In this document: piece after piece, positions 1 through 11,611 of the stretch
How positions within the stretch are numbered: the first letter of the stretch is position 1
Layout of the letters: every line of letters starts with the position of its first letter
Source of the DNA: Paracentrotus lividus
Taxonomy: Eukaryota > Echinodermata > Echinoidea > Camarodonta > Echinidae
Reading direction: 5' to 3'
Assembly (NCBI GenBank): GCA_940671915.1
Contig: CALNVZ010000313.1
Location: 1 to 64,000 of the forward strand
Length of the DNA stretch: 64,000 nucleotides
Notes under the pieces: generated by a model
What the model was told of the DNA's origin: nothing
Database searches by the model: none
What the model saw: the letters and a program-made list of their open reading frames with translations, nothing else
Translations under genes and position numbers: made by a program

Positions 1-180
1 AAACAAAAAAAACTGTAATTGTGTTGTGAGCGAATTTTGTAAGAAACATCAATCCTGAATCACCCTGCATGCCCACATCCCCTCACACTCACATCAGCTA
101 GGAATTACTTTTTTTTTTGAGAGCTCTTTTTTTTAATATATATTGTACACAGCACCCACCCAAACACCCTCACACACCTC

Positions 181-181
181 T

Positions 182-215
<34 letters not shown>

Positions 216-227
216 ACACACACACAG
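181..227. repeat. (CA)n microsatellite
   Basis: Almost uninterrupted CA dinucleotides with one CC break. The short open frame over it is an artefact of the repeat. Confidence 0.95.
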
Positions 228-342
228 AGAAGCACAAAACATCTGCAAGTAACTTCAACTTCTTACTTTTTTCGCATGTAACTCATGAGCACCTTTCGAG
301 GTACTCAAGGTTAAACAAGAAGTAATGAGAGAGGGCGCTAGA

Positions 343-540
343 TATGAATGTAAGAAAAGCCTAAGTCCTGGACTTAGGCTTTTCTACATTCATACCAAAA
401 ATGTTCATCCTTTATTTAAGGCATTCTGAGATGATTCAGATTATCTTTATGCACATGATGGGTAATGTATAAGGAACAATTTCCCATATATAACTCAATT
501 TCGCCAAAAATTGACTTAGGCCTTTTTTTATATTCATGTA
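343..540. mobile_element. Small MITE-like inverted-repeat element, copy 1
   Basis: Bounded by TATGAATGTAAGAAAAGCC at 343 and its inverse (GACTTAGGCC...TATTCATGTA) at 513-540. An additional inverted half lies at 370-394, so 343-394 alone is a near-perfect hairpin. The ends match the element at 1161-1413. Confidence 0.6.
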
Positions 541-1160
541 CTCACATTTGTAAACTTTTATGGAATATGCACATGGCAGAAATGTGTCCTATTCGCTAGC
601 CATATTTGAATCATGTTTTTAGAATTTTACCCCAAAATTCACTGATAATCAATAAAATAAAAAATTCTGCCCATTTACAAAAGCATTTTACCCCAAGATC
701 TCTTGCAAACATGAAATAAAGGTCCTTGCTAAGGAAAAGTTCTCACTGCATTTACACCCCCAACCTTAGCTTAAGTCGGGACGCCCTCTATATTTCTTGT
801 TTTTCTATTTAATAAAAAAAAAATAAATAAAAGGGAGGGACCATACCCACCCCCCCCCCCCATTCTTGAACTGTTGTTTGTGTGCTTAAGACTTCTTGGT
901 TTCATGGATGGAAGAACAGTGAACTGTAAAACGTGAATAATACATAATTTTGCAATTTTTTTCAGTATTTGAACACCTACACATGTCCTCATATTTAAAA
1001 CCCACACACCCACACCCACACCCGCTCACTCATCCCAAAACACATCAGCTATAAAAAAAAACTAAAATACAAAAAGATAAGGGGCCCTTTTTGTCTGATA
1101 TATAAAAGAAATCTCTTGTGTATCATTCTTGTACATTCAGTACTACAGAAGTCTACCATG

Positions 1161-1413
1161 TATATGAATGTAAGAACGACCTAAGTCCATATGATTCTAA
1201 AAACGACCCAAGTCCACCAGACAAAAGGCCCCGCCCACAAGTAACTTGAAAATTTATGTTCATAAAAAATTTACACTTAAATTTGTTTTATGATGTTCTC
1301 TGATGTCTTTTGTCCAAATATACTTTAATTGCCCAAATTAAAAAACTATTCAGTTTTTTTCGATTATCTCGAAATGGCCTCCCATGGACTTAGGCCTTTT
1401 TTATATTCATATA
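1161..1413. mobile_element. Small MITE-like inverted-repeat element, copy 2
   Basis: Ends at 1161-1188 and 1386-1413 are inverted repeats carrying the CCTAAGTCC/GGACTTAGG word next to TATATGAAT. No coding capacity. Same family as 343-540, about 250 bases long. Confidence 0.62.
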
Positions 1414-1690
1414 CTCAATTATAGAATTGTGTTTTACTGGTAAGGAAAACTTTTGTACTTGTATCATTCCCAGGCAGTTTTAATAGTTTGCTACCAAAAA
1501 TTCTGATAAATCGAACATCCACTTTTCTAGATTGTGTCCCATTTTGCTAGCCATACTTAAACCACAGAATTAAAGCAGGCTTAACGTTAGGCCCCATTTG
1601 TGAATATGAGCCATAATGTTTAATTCTTTATTTTTTCCGATGAACAACATTATTTATGCCAGTAGTTTTTTGTTAATGTTGTGAATTATA

Positions 1691-2579
1691 CACTGTTGCT
1701 CATAGAGGTTGGATATTTTTTTGTGTGCTTCAGTAACATCTTTTCGCTCCGGCTTTAATTTCAAAACAATTGTTTGTCGTCACTTTCACTTTTTGGGGCC
1801 CTGGCTATATCTTAGACGTTCCCCAACCGTTCCCTGGGAATTAAAAAAAAAAGTTTGTCAACCCCCACAATGCCCATTTTTGCCATTTTTTTTCTCATTT
1901 TGGGGCCCCTTATCCGTTTTACCAGCTGACCAAGGCCCCCTCCATCCTATCCCTGCGAAACGCGTCTGAAGTATAGGGTGTTATTTTTCTTGACATTAAA
2001 TCAAAGTTTAGGGTCAAAGGCTTTGGTCCCTTGTCAGGGGAGGGGTTGAAGTAAAAAGTGAGATCGGTGAAAAAATGAAATATTCTAACCTACCTTTATG
2101 GTTGAAAAAAGGAAATAGAAAACAACGATGAATACTTAATTATCATTTCCCACCTAATTCTGTTTCAGCCTCAATGACAAGGTTATTAATGTTGCCTATA
2201 GTCTTTTTTTTATTATGATTTCTGTTTGGCTTTGGTTTTGCAATACATTTTTTGGAAGGCCAGAAATTTCATCTTTGTAAAAATGAATAAAATCAATAAG
2301 CAACAATCGAAATAAACTTTCATCCTTCCCCTAGACAAGAAATCGAAGTCTGTGACCACACGCAGATTTAACTTTAAGAACAAAAACAATCCTATACCTC
2401 AGTCGCGTTTCGTGGGGGTAAGACTGAGGGGGCCTTTGGTCAGCCGGGGGAACGTCCAAGATATAGCCAGGGCTTCGAAAGGTGAAAGTGGGGACAAACA
2501 GATCCAAGAAATTAAAGCTGGAGCAAAAATATGTTTCTTGATCACATAAATAAATATCCAACCTTTATGAGCAACAGTG
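1691..2579. mobile_element. TA-flanked foldback element (CACTGT ends), 889 bp
   Basis: The ends are inverted repeats beginning CACTGTTGCTCATA and both flanks are TA (1689-1690, 2580-2581), the target duplication expected of Tc1/mariner-type elements. The inverted arms run about 270-350 bases (both carry the CCAAGATATAGCCAGGG word or its complement). No transposase frame is present, so it is non-autonomous. A second copy is at 21781-23196. Confidence 0.75.
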
Positions 2580-3115
2580 TATTTTGTTGTGTGAAATATG
2601 ATACAAACTAAATTTAAACCGAAACTGAAACCTAGATAAAATAATTCAATATTCGATAAGGATATCTTGAGCGGGTTTGTAACATTCTCAATCATGAACG
2701 TCTAATAAACTGATTAAAACTTTCATATATAGATGATATTGATTGCTTAATAAGAAAATTACCCAGGGAAAATGTTTTTTCACCCCTCGGTAAAAAATAA
2801 AATCAACATGCCCTCCATGTTATTGTTAGATCTTACTTGGCATGACTCGGGTTTGCGAATAATTTTCAGGAGTCGCAGAGACGTCTTGGAGACGTATCCC
2901 ATCGTTTTATGAGTCACTGAAAAAATAAAAAAAATGTCTATATGAGATTTTCTCGTCTCTAAAAAGTCTCCATAGGCGATATGCCACCGTGTGCACAGAG
3001 GTAGATTTGATTTTTTTTTTTTTTTTTAATATGCTTAAGTTCTTGTCGTACATGACGCATCCTATATCAATTTCCACAACGCTTCAAGAATATTGAATGG
3101 GAATTGGATTGTTTG

Positions 3116-3155
<40 letters not shown>

Positions 3156-3550
3156 AATTCATTTTTTTTTGTTCTGTCCCGCCGGTTAGGAGATAAGCGG
3201 GGGGAGGGGGGGGAGGTTGGGGTAGAAGTAAGTCCTCAATCGGGTCGGTCATAAATAATTTTAAAAAAAAAAGGAAAAAAAAAATCATCCGGAAGAGAGG
3301 AGAGGGGGGGGGGCAACAAAACAACTTTTAGGCACATTTTCCGAAATTCTGCATCGTGGTGGAGGGGGGGGGACACCGGACCCACCCACGTCCCCTCTGG
3401 ATTAGTGCCTGAATAAGTATTCCTTCACTGGCTAGTTTATCACCAATTAGAAGCTCCTGGCGCATATCGTACAGCTCATCACCATCGCGTTATATTTATG
3501 AACATGAAATCATAATTATCACACAAGTTTTGCGGACAAATCATTCCACC
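2580..3550. other. Upstream region of the CUB gene
   Basis: AT-rich sequence with a (GT)n tract at 3117-3153 and several G/A homopolymers (3200-3315, 3362-3372). No TATA box, initiator or conserved element can be assigned by eye before the start at 3551; the true 5' untranslated region is unknown. Confidence 0.45.
3117..3153. repeat. (GT)n microsatellite
   Basis: About 18 uninterrupted GT/TG units, 400 bases upstream of the CUB start codon. Confidence 0.95.
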
Positions 3551-3614
3551 ATGGCGAGTCTTCTTGAAGGTAGAAAGGGTGTCGGCGTGGTCCTGCTTCT
3601 TTTGACAATTGCAG
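3551..3614 (+). CDS. CUB-domain protein, exon 1 (start codon and signal peptide)
   Basis: The ATG sits in a near-ideal Kozak context (CCACCATGG). The 21 complete codons give a short charged N-terminus (MASLLEGRKG) followed by a hydrophobic core VGVVLLLLTIA, the layout of a secretory signal peptide. A good donor follows (GCAG|GTCAGT), leaving phase 1. With the start of exon 2 the hydrophobic run continues through PFFVNA before the first mature residues (SDPCG), so cleavage near NA|S is plausible. No TATA box or clear core promoter is visible upstream. The product is inferred to be secreted or lumenal. The exon is short, so its identity rests on the Kozak match, hydrophobicity, donor site and fit to the downstream CUB exon rather than on homology. 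Confidence 0.72.
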
Positions 3615-4404
3615 GTCAGTACTTGAATTTTTTTAAAATTTCTTTTAGTTACCATTTCTGTCTCAATGTTCAAGATACATTCATTTCCAAATAGAATCTT
3701 AAACTATAGTTTAAAGATCCTTCATGATATTTAAGTAAATTGAAATAGCTTTTAAATATGAAACAGATATTCCACATTATTAAAATTTCTCATAGCACGA
3801 TTTTTAAAGTGGAAACGTTAGTTTAATTTCCAGAGCCAATACCCAATGTAAGAATTTCATAGTTATGGAGTCATGGAGTAATTAAAGTAAAAATATATCT
3901 TCCTAGGTGTGTGAGTAAGTTTTTTGAGTCCTTGCTCATAAAATAATATTGGACTGCCGAGATAAATCACTGTCAATATAAAGTTTTATAAAATTAGGGC
4001 TATCTGCAACTTGTTTTAGTTCTGAATCATTGAAATTCACTTTACAGAAACAAGTTCTTTAATTCGAGTTTCAAGAGTTTCAAGAGCCAACAGGTGACCA
4101 GTTTTGAGTGCAAATAATGGACATTGACACTGACAAATTATTTTCTATTTGATAAATAATTTATGAGGCACTGAGAAAAAGGGGATGGGGGAGAAGAAGA
4201 AAAACAAAAAAAAACAACAAAAAGGATAAGAGAAGACAGGAGATTAAATAAAAAGCGTTTATTTTAATGTGACAATGAAAATGATTTGATCGTTTCCCAA
4301 GAAACTTTACAGTTCACTCAATCAAGTATTATGAACTGGGAAAACGACAGTCGTTACGTTATTCAATGTAATGTAAATGTTAATTGATCACTTTCCTTTG
4401 CAGG
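3615..4404 (+). other. Intron 1 of the CUB gene
   Basis: Canonical GT-AG intron of 790 bases between signal-peptide and first CUB exon. AT-rich, with an A-rich stretch around 4190-4250. I see no transposon and no open frame of note. Confidence 0.7.
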
Positions 4405-4757
4405 GCCTTTCTTTGTCAATGCCTCGGACCCATGCGGGGGTGCCGTGGCTATTGACGATAATGTGCCAACAATGAACATCACTGGGACAAACTCAAACCC
4501 TGGCGGTGCAGCACGTTGTTACTGGACATTATCAAGTCCTGCCAACACGGAAATAATCATCAGATTCTTTGAGCTAAACCTCTACGACGAAGATTCTTTG
4601 CGGGTTCTCGGTACTTCGTCAACCATCTTATTCGACACTCATGACCTTCGGCGAACACCAAGCCCGATCTATGTAGGATCAAATGGTGGGCGAGTGGAGT
4701 TTAAAGGAAGGTCGACAGTCAGTCAATCGGTTATAAAGTTTGAAGCGAGTTTTATGC
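4405..4757 (+). CDS. CUB-domain protein, exon 2 (first CUB domain)
   Basis: A pyrimidine-rich acceptor (CTTTCCTTTGCAG) precedes the exon and a consensus donor (GTGAGT at 4758) ends it in phase 1. The translation has the CUB layout: an N-terminal Cys-Gly-Gly, a second cysteine in AARCYWTLSSP, a strand IIIRFFELNLYDEDSLRV, a YVGSNGGRVEF turn and a final strand VIKFEASF. CUB domains are about 110-residue beta-sandwiches that mediate protein or glycan binding in secreted proteins. Oddity: read from exon 1 in phase 1, the frame is correct to the cysteine codon at 4434-4436 and then shifts, because the run at 4437-4440 has four Gs; five would keep the conserved CGG motif and the long downstream frame. 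A missing G (assembly error or a broken allele) is the simplest reading. Confidence 0.82.
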
Positions 4758-5402
4758 GTGAGTATGGTTGCTTTTGTCCCTCTTCTTTTCAGTATCAAGA
4801 CTCATGCATTGTTCATTTCTTCCTGAGCTAACAAGTTTAGTAAAATTGAATAATATGACTTGTATTCATGGTATTGGTCTTTTGTAAAATACTCCAACAA
4901 TAGATTTACTTGGCCGCTTTCATGCATAATTCAAGCAGTTTCAAGAACAAGTAATCTAATCTTAAAGGGAATATTCCTTCAATCTTAAATGAATGTAATA
5001 AGGTCAACCCTCTCTTCAATTCAAGAAACGTAACATTCACTTTAATTTATACTTTCAATTTCTAAGAGCGGTCAAGCAAGAATTTGCACTTAGTTTGTTA
5101 TTTCAATTCACCAGGGAATTTTCCAATTAAAGCGTACTTATTCAATCTCATTACTATGTACACTTCAAATCTTTGTATCATTCAAGTCTTAGAGGTTTGA
5201 ATTGAATTGACTTGAACTGATGTTTATTAGACATCATCAGGAAATGTACATGATATTAGAAACTTCCAACCTCATAAATCTACATATTGTTTAAAAATCA
5301 TCAAATGGAATATCCCTTTCACTTTAGCTTATACCTTTCGAACCCAAAACGCTATCTGCTTTTGCAGCTATGGAATTAATGCCATACTATAAATATGCAT
5401 GA

Positions 5403-5440
5403 ATGTGTGTGGGTGTGTGGATAGGTGTGGGTGTGTGTGT

Positions 5441-5479
<39 letters not shown>

Positions 5480-5662
5480 TGAGAGCGTGCGTGCGTCTGT
5501 AAGAGAGAGAGAGACGTATGTGCGTCGGGAATGTGTGTGTGGGCGCGTGTGTGTGTGAAAATTGTGTAAGGGGATATGATCGGGTGTGTGCGTGTGTGTA
5601 TATGTGAGAGAAAGGGAATGTGTGTCAGGGAAAGTGTGTGTGTGTATGTGTGTGAGAGTGTG
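5403..5662. repeat. Impure (GT)n tract
   Basis: Long GT-rich low-complexity run broken by GAGA and CGTG variants. The antisense frame rich in His-Thr is a product of the repeat. Confidence 0.9.
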
Positions 5663-5809
5663 CATGATTATGTCTTTAAATTTGTAAATACTAATCCCCA
5701 CTTTGATTTATATTCTTCTTTCCCCTTCTTTATTTAAATGTAAATTATTTTCTGGCACATAAGCGCGTGATTGACATACAACCGTAGCATATAATCATTT
5801 AGTAACCCT

Positions 5810-8800
5810 AAATTAGCCATATATTGAGCCAATCTGTGAAAATTTTTTAAAGAAGCTAATTTCAACTGATTTGGGTAGATATGGGTATGGACAACTACCA
5901 AAAAAAAAAGAAGGGAAGATTGGGGCTGGGGAAATTTTTTTATTGGAGGTCAAAGGTCATTGACATCTCCCTTAATAGCTATGAATCGTATCTCAGCAAG
6001 AGAATATGGTATATAGATGAAATTGGTGTCAAAATGCTCAGAATTAAAAAAGAAAGAAAACTTGAAATAAAAGTCAACTCTTTGGACCGACCCTTGACCT
6101 TGAAAAATGAGGTCAAAGGTCAAATGTTGTCATATAAAATCAATTGTATTTCAGCACCAGAATACGGTATATAGACGACATTAGTCTCAAAATATGCAGA
6201 ATTAAAAGAGGAAAAAATCTTAAAATAAAATACAACTCTTTGAATCAAATCTTGACCTCAAGAAATGAGGTCAAAGGTCAGAAAAGGTTATTTCATTTAT
6301 TAAAATAAATGGCATATGAATCATATTTCGGTGTCAGAATATGGTGTAAAGATGGTATTAGTATCAAAATGTGCAGAATTAAGAGATGAAGAATACTTAA
6401 AATAAAAGTAAACTCTTTCAATCATATCTTGACCTCCAAAAGTGAGATCAAAGGTCATAAAAGGTCATTTTATCATACATAATGAATGGCATATGAATCG
6501 TATTTCAGCATCAGAATATAGTATATAGATGGTATTAGTATCAAAATGTGCAGAATTGAAAAAGGAAGACTATTTAAAATGAAAGTCAACACTTTGAAAC
6601 AAATTTGACCTCTAAAAATGAGGTCAAAGGTCAAAGATAGTCATTTTATCACATGAAACTGTACATGGTATACTTATCATATAGAATTCGATATAGACCT
6701 ATTATAAAATTAAGGTGGGAAAAGGGAATAAAAAGTAAAGGGCTCAGTGCAACATACTGAGGCAGGTATAGTGGAAGATAAGGAGAGGGAATTGTCTAAT
6801 GGGTTTAAAGGTCATTGACCACTGACTAAAACGATATGAATTATATCTCATCAATAACAAAATGGTTTACCTACTAAAATAAAATCGCCTCTAAGGTTAG
6901 TTTTTTGATTAATTAAAGCATGGACTTCAAAAGTCACTAAGGTATTTCAAATTCAGTTTTAAAAAATCATTCAATCTTTATGTATTTCCTTGAAATCTCA
7001 AACCATTATTAAAAGGCATGTGGGCTGGTTATTACACAATTCACTAAAATGCAAAAGGTTCTTTTAATATTTTTCTTTGAAAGTTTGCCAAGAGGTGAAG
7101 ATGAATTAATTCCCCATATTCCAAAGTCCAATCAATTAAGGGGGCGGGCGGGAGCTGAAAAGTTATTGACTTTCAGACAATGTAACTAACATAACGATCA
7201 ACTGTAACTTGCATGACATGAGGATGATCTCATAATATGGTGATAGGATTATCATAATTCCAACTGAAAATACAGTTTTATATCTATTCTCTTGATCTGT
7301 TATAAAATTTATCATGAAGACTAAGCACTTCAAAGTATTTCTAATTTCTAAATAAGAGGTAGATGACCCCATTTTGTGACATAACTTACATGTACATGTA
7401 CATAACGCATCAACGTTGATTGATTTCTTATTAATTCTGACCAAGAGAGCTTATTATTGTTTATAAAATTAGAAATTATAATAATGCTAGGATATATATA
7501 AGAAATAAACTTCACATGCCATCCATTAAGAAAAACACATGTTATGTCAATATTTTTGTCTGAACTTTAACTTAGGTAATGTTGAATGGCCCATTTGATG
7601 AATTCATGGTTTCACAATGCACAAAATTATAAAATGAATCAAGCCAAATTTGACAATGCCTTTAATGCCAAGACTTGACAACCAAATACAAGTTCAATAT
7701 GATGCAGATAACAACTTGAAACTGATAAAACTATCATCAACACCAAAGAAATGAATAATTATACTACTTCCTCTTTAGCCTCTTGCCAAATTTATGTTTT
7801 TAAAAGTTTCCTCTTTATGTGGTCTATTGTGAAGAGAGATGTTGAGACAGGGATCAGCTCAAATTTGAATATTTATTCTATACATATACCTTAATTCCTT
7901 TTGTAGGCTACATTGACAGCAAATTTAGCATAATTCTACGCCGCATTTTGACAAGAAGATAGTCGGTAAACCATTTTGTTATTGATGAGATATACTTCAT
8001 ATCGTTTTAGTCCGTGTCAATGACCTTTAAACTCATTAGATTAGACAATTCCATCTCGTTATCTTCCACTATACCTGCCTCAATATGTTGCACTTAGCCC
8101 TTTACTTTTTATTCCCTTTCCCCCCTTAATTTTTATATTAGGTCTATATCGCAATTCTATATGATAAGTATACCATGTACAGTTTCATGTGATAAAATGA
8201 CTATCTTTGACCTTTGACCTCATTTTTAGAGGTCAAGATTTGTTTCAAAGAGTTGACTTTCATTTTTAATAATCTTCCTTTTTCAATTCTGCACATTTTG
8301 ATACTAATACCATCTATATACTATATTCTGGTGCTGAAATACGATTCATATGCCATTCATTATGTATGATAAAATGACCTTTTATGACCTTTGACCTCAC
8401 TTTTGGAGGTCAAGATATGATTGAAAGAGTTTACTTTTATTTTAAACTATTCCTCATCTCTTAATTCTGCACATTTTTATACTAATACCATCTTTACACC
8501 ATATTCTGACACCGAAATATGATTCATATGCCATTTATTTTAATAAATGAAATAACCTTTTCTGACCTTTGACCTCATTTTTTTAGGTCAAGATTTGATC
8601 CAAAGAGTTGGATTTTATTTTAAGATTTTTTCCTCTTTTAATTCTGCATATTTTGAGACTAATGTCGTCTATATACCATATTCTGGTGCTAAAATACAAT
8701 CAATATACCATTTTATGTGACAAAATGACAATATTTGACCTTTGACCTCATTTTTCAAGGTCAAGGGTCGGTCCAAAGAGTTGACTTTCATTTTAAGTTT

Positions 8801-9030
8801 TCTTTCTTTTTTAATTCTGAGCATTTTGACACCAATTTCATCTATATACCATATTCTCTTGCTGAGATACGATTCATAGCTATTAAGGGAGATATCAATG
8901 ACCTTTGACCTCCAATAAAAAAATTTCCCCAGCCCCAATCTTCCCTTCTTTTTTTTGGGTAGTTCTCTATACCCATATCTACCCAAATCAGTTGAAATTA
9001 GCTTCTTTAAAATTTTTTCACAGATGAACC
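5810..9030. mobile_element. 3.2 kb foldback element with tandem DR1-like words
   Basis: Arms of about 1 kb (5835-6850 and about 7990-9021) are inverted copies; the middle (about 6850-7990) is non-palindromic. Each arm is a tandem array of roughly 160-178 base units, each carrying AGGTCAAAGGTCA or its complement: 5947, 6110, 6268, 6445 (AGATCA variant), 6621, and inverted at 8208, 8385, 8563, 8735, 8899. No coding frame longer than about 105 codons occurs and the two longest are inverted copies of each other, so it is non-autonomous. Outer ends are diverged and no target duplication is certain. Confidence 0.78.
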
Positions 9031-9590
9031 TCTAGTTAGGGATACTAATTAGTAAATATGGTACCTTAATTGCCACTACGTCCAATGCCATTTCGTCCAA
9101 TAGACATGTCGTCTAATGCCAATCGGTCCTATGCCATTTGGTCCAATAGCCCTTTGGTCCAATAGCCATTTGGTCCAATTGCCAGTTGGTCCAATAGCCA
9201 TTTGGTCCAATAGCCAGTTGGTCCAATTGCCATTTGGTCCAATGCCCATTTGGTCCAATAACCATTACTGTGGGGGCAGGCGCGGATCCAAGAGGCGCTT
9301 GCCCCCCCCCCCCCCCCCCGGGCCCCTGGTAATAAAAATAAAAATAAATAAATAAATTGATAAAAGGGGGAAATACAGAGAAACGGAGGACAGACCCGAT
9401 TACTATGAACCTTATCCCTATGGCCGATACAAATTTAACGCTTACATCCCCGCCCCCTTATCGCATCGCGCCGTGCCAACGTGACAAGAAAAGAAAAAAA
9501 GTGTATTTCATTACTTTGATATTGAATATATTGATATTCCTTTAATATTTTCGAAGAGCTGGCTTTTTTTTTCTAAAGTAAATGTTTATT

Positions 9591-9591
9591 G

Positions 9592-9622
<31 letters not shown>

Positions 9623-9713
9623 GCTCGCTCTCTCTCTATCTCCCTCACTCTATCTCTCTCTCTCTCTCTCTCTCACGCTCGCGCGCGCTCTCTCTCTCTC
9701 TCTCTCTCTCTAA
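9591..9713. repeat. (CT)n microsatellite
   Basis: TC dinucleotides with short CG interruptions. Open frames here are repeat artefacts (Leu-Ser repeats). Confidence 0.95.
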
Positions 9714-9934
9714 ATCTCTAAATCTCTTGCACAAGGCGTCAGTTAATTGGGACATCGAATTATTTATATATATTTTTTTTAATGTGTAATCTATGGAATT
9801 GTTTTTGTTTGCTTGTTTGTTTGTTTGTTTGTTTGTTTGTTTTTTTTGCTGTTGTTTTGTTTTGTTTGTTTTTGTTTTAATGCTCCAAATTTTATTGTCC
9901 GGAAAGGATATTTATTTTGCCCCTTTTCTCGTGG

Positions 9935-10117
9935 GCCCGGCAGCCACTGAGCAGCGCCAGAAGGACGTTGCTCTATTATATATCCCCCTCTTGTTGAACG
10001 CCAAACAGGGAAGCAGCAACTACCATCTTTTAACGTCTTTTGGTAGGACGCGGCCGGGGCTCGAACCCATGGCCTCCCGATTATGAGGCGGACGCTCTAT
10101 CCACTGAGCCAACACAT
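9935..10117 (-). mobile_element. tRNA-derived SINE (minus strand)
   Basis: On the minus strand the head is tRNA-like: TGGCTCAGTGGATAGAGCG (A box, about 10101-10111) and GGTTCGAGCCC (B box, 10057-10067). The body downstream includes the words around GCAGCGCCAGAAGGACGTTGCTC. Acceptor-stem pairing is poor, so this is a SINE rather than a functional tRNA gene. The body matches the pieces at 34300-34363 and 36345-36460. Confidence 0.78.
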
Positions 10118-10784
10118 GAATGGCAAGCGAGAAATAATTTCATAAAAACGAATAGAATTAAATTTTCAATTTTGAGATCTGAGGAGAAAATCATTGTACA
10201 TTAATATCTGATATAAGGAAAGTCCATAGTGTTCACACAAGGGGCGAATAATATGGGGGTGTGGTGTATGAGAGGCAAGAGCCGAGGGTAGGGCATGCGC
10301 ACCTGTTATTTCCTGCATAGATTATGCACATTAGACCAAATGGGCATTGGACTAAATGGCTATTGGACCAAATGGCTATTGAACCAAATGGCTTTTGGAC
10401 CAAATGGCATTGGACCGATTAGCATTAGACGACAATAGTAGACGAGTAATAATTGTTGATGAAACCGTATCTTGGACAAATTGCAATCCAGATTGTATCT
10501 ATTCAAAAGAAATTTAGTAACGGCTTACGAAAAATATGTTACAAACGATACGTAATATAGTTGATAGAGATACAATGCTTCTATTTTACAATGCTTTGGT
10601 ATTATCCCATCTTTCATATTGCGATGTAGTGTGGAAAAATTGTGGCGTGTGCCTTTAAAATAATCTCCGAAAGATTCAAAATCGAGCAGCTCGCATTATG
10701 AATAATACCCCTTGGGATTCGTCTGGAAATTACAACCAATGCACTCGAAAAGAAAAGGAACGAGAATATTGTTCGACACACTAA

Positions 10785-11585
10785 AGGGCCTGTCCCACAG
10801 GAGGCGATCGTTGTTGCGACAACTTATGCATGATAGAACCTGCCAGAATCGTGTCAGAATCGTAGGTAACCGGAGATCATATACGTATCTAAGACTCTGT
10901 CTACGATAGGCTACGACAACGACTTGCTTCCACGCAAACAATGGACTAACAATAGCTTGTATCCGATAATACACTAGCCTCGACCTTCGCGCATCTCGGA
11001 ACTCGACTTCTCTCGTCGCAGCTTAAAATCAACCAAAATATGAACTTGAGCACTGTGGCGATCCTTGCGACTGACACAGGCGATCGAGTGTTTTCTACCC
11101 GATGGCGGCCTGTCGCCTTTATGTTCGTGATAGTCCTCTCAGTCGCGCATTATAATTTGGATCGTGAGTGATTTTTGAAAATTTCAAAAATCAGCGGCGA
11201 CTGTACAGTATTTGAATGTGAGGCCGATCCTGATTTTGGTGAATGTAGGTGGCGACAAAGGCCGTAGCGGCTTAAATTTCATTGCACTGTTTCGATCAGC
11301 GGACTGCGTGCAACGTCGCTGGGATGAGGCAACCTACAACTGGCCACCGTTCCGCTCTGCTAAACATTTTCTATCTGGCGACAATCTACACGATAGCACT
11401 TGTCGTGACAGGAGAAGACAGCCTACGGTCATTGACGTCAACCCAACTGACGCCGGCTATTGTTTTACACTTGTTGAGAAACCAGATCTTATAGGCGATT
11501 GGACTGCGCATGGTGCGGTGGGTACTAAAAGTAGTTCGTCTAGGTTGTCGCCACCAACGATCGCCTTCTGTGGGACAGGCCCTTA
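10785..11585 (+). mobile_element. MITE with GGGCCTGTCCCAC ends, copy A
   Basis: Ends AAAGGGCCTGTCCCACAG and its inverse CTGTGGGACAGGCCC. Inner termini are extended (GCGATCGTTGT...GCGACAAC). No transposase. The internal sequence is the reverse complement of copy B, so the two form an inverted dimer. The frames of up to 124 codons inside are not conserved between the copies. Confidence 0.82.
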
Positions 11586-11611
11586 AAGGGCTTCCACGCC
11601 CTTAACAATAA

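Larger units (their letters stand above)
9075..10440. mobile_element. Element with inverted minisatellite arms (TTGGTCCAAT unit)
   Basis: The left arm (about 9075-9265) is an array of about 15-base units (TTTGGTCCAATAGCCA and variants). The right arm (about 10333-10435) is the same array inverted (TTGGACCAAATGGC). Between them lie a C-homopolymer, a (CT)n tract and a tRNA-derived SINE. The reversed arrays make the block a foldback; whether it moves as a unit is inference. Confidence 0.6.

Noticed and set aside
10047..10117. Possible tRNA gene
   Set aside because: A and B boxes are good but stems do not close, and a SINE body is attached; the same holds for 36345-36460 and 43640-43745.
11212..11586. 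124-codon frame
   Set aside because: Inside MITE copy A; the inverted copy B does not preserve it.
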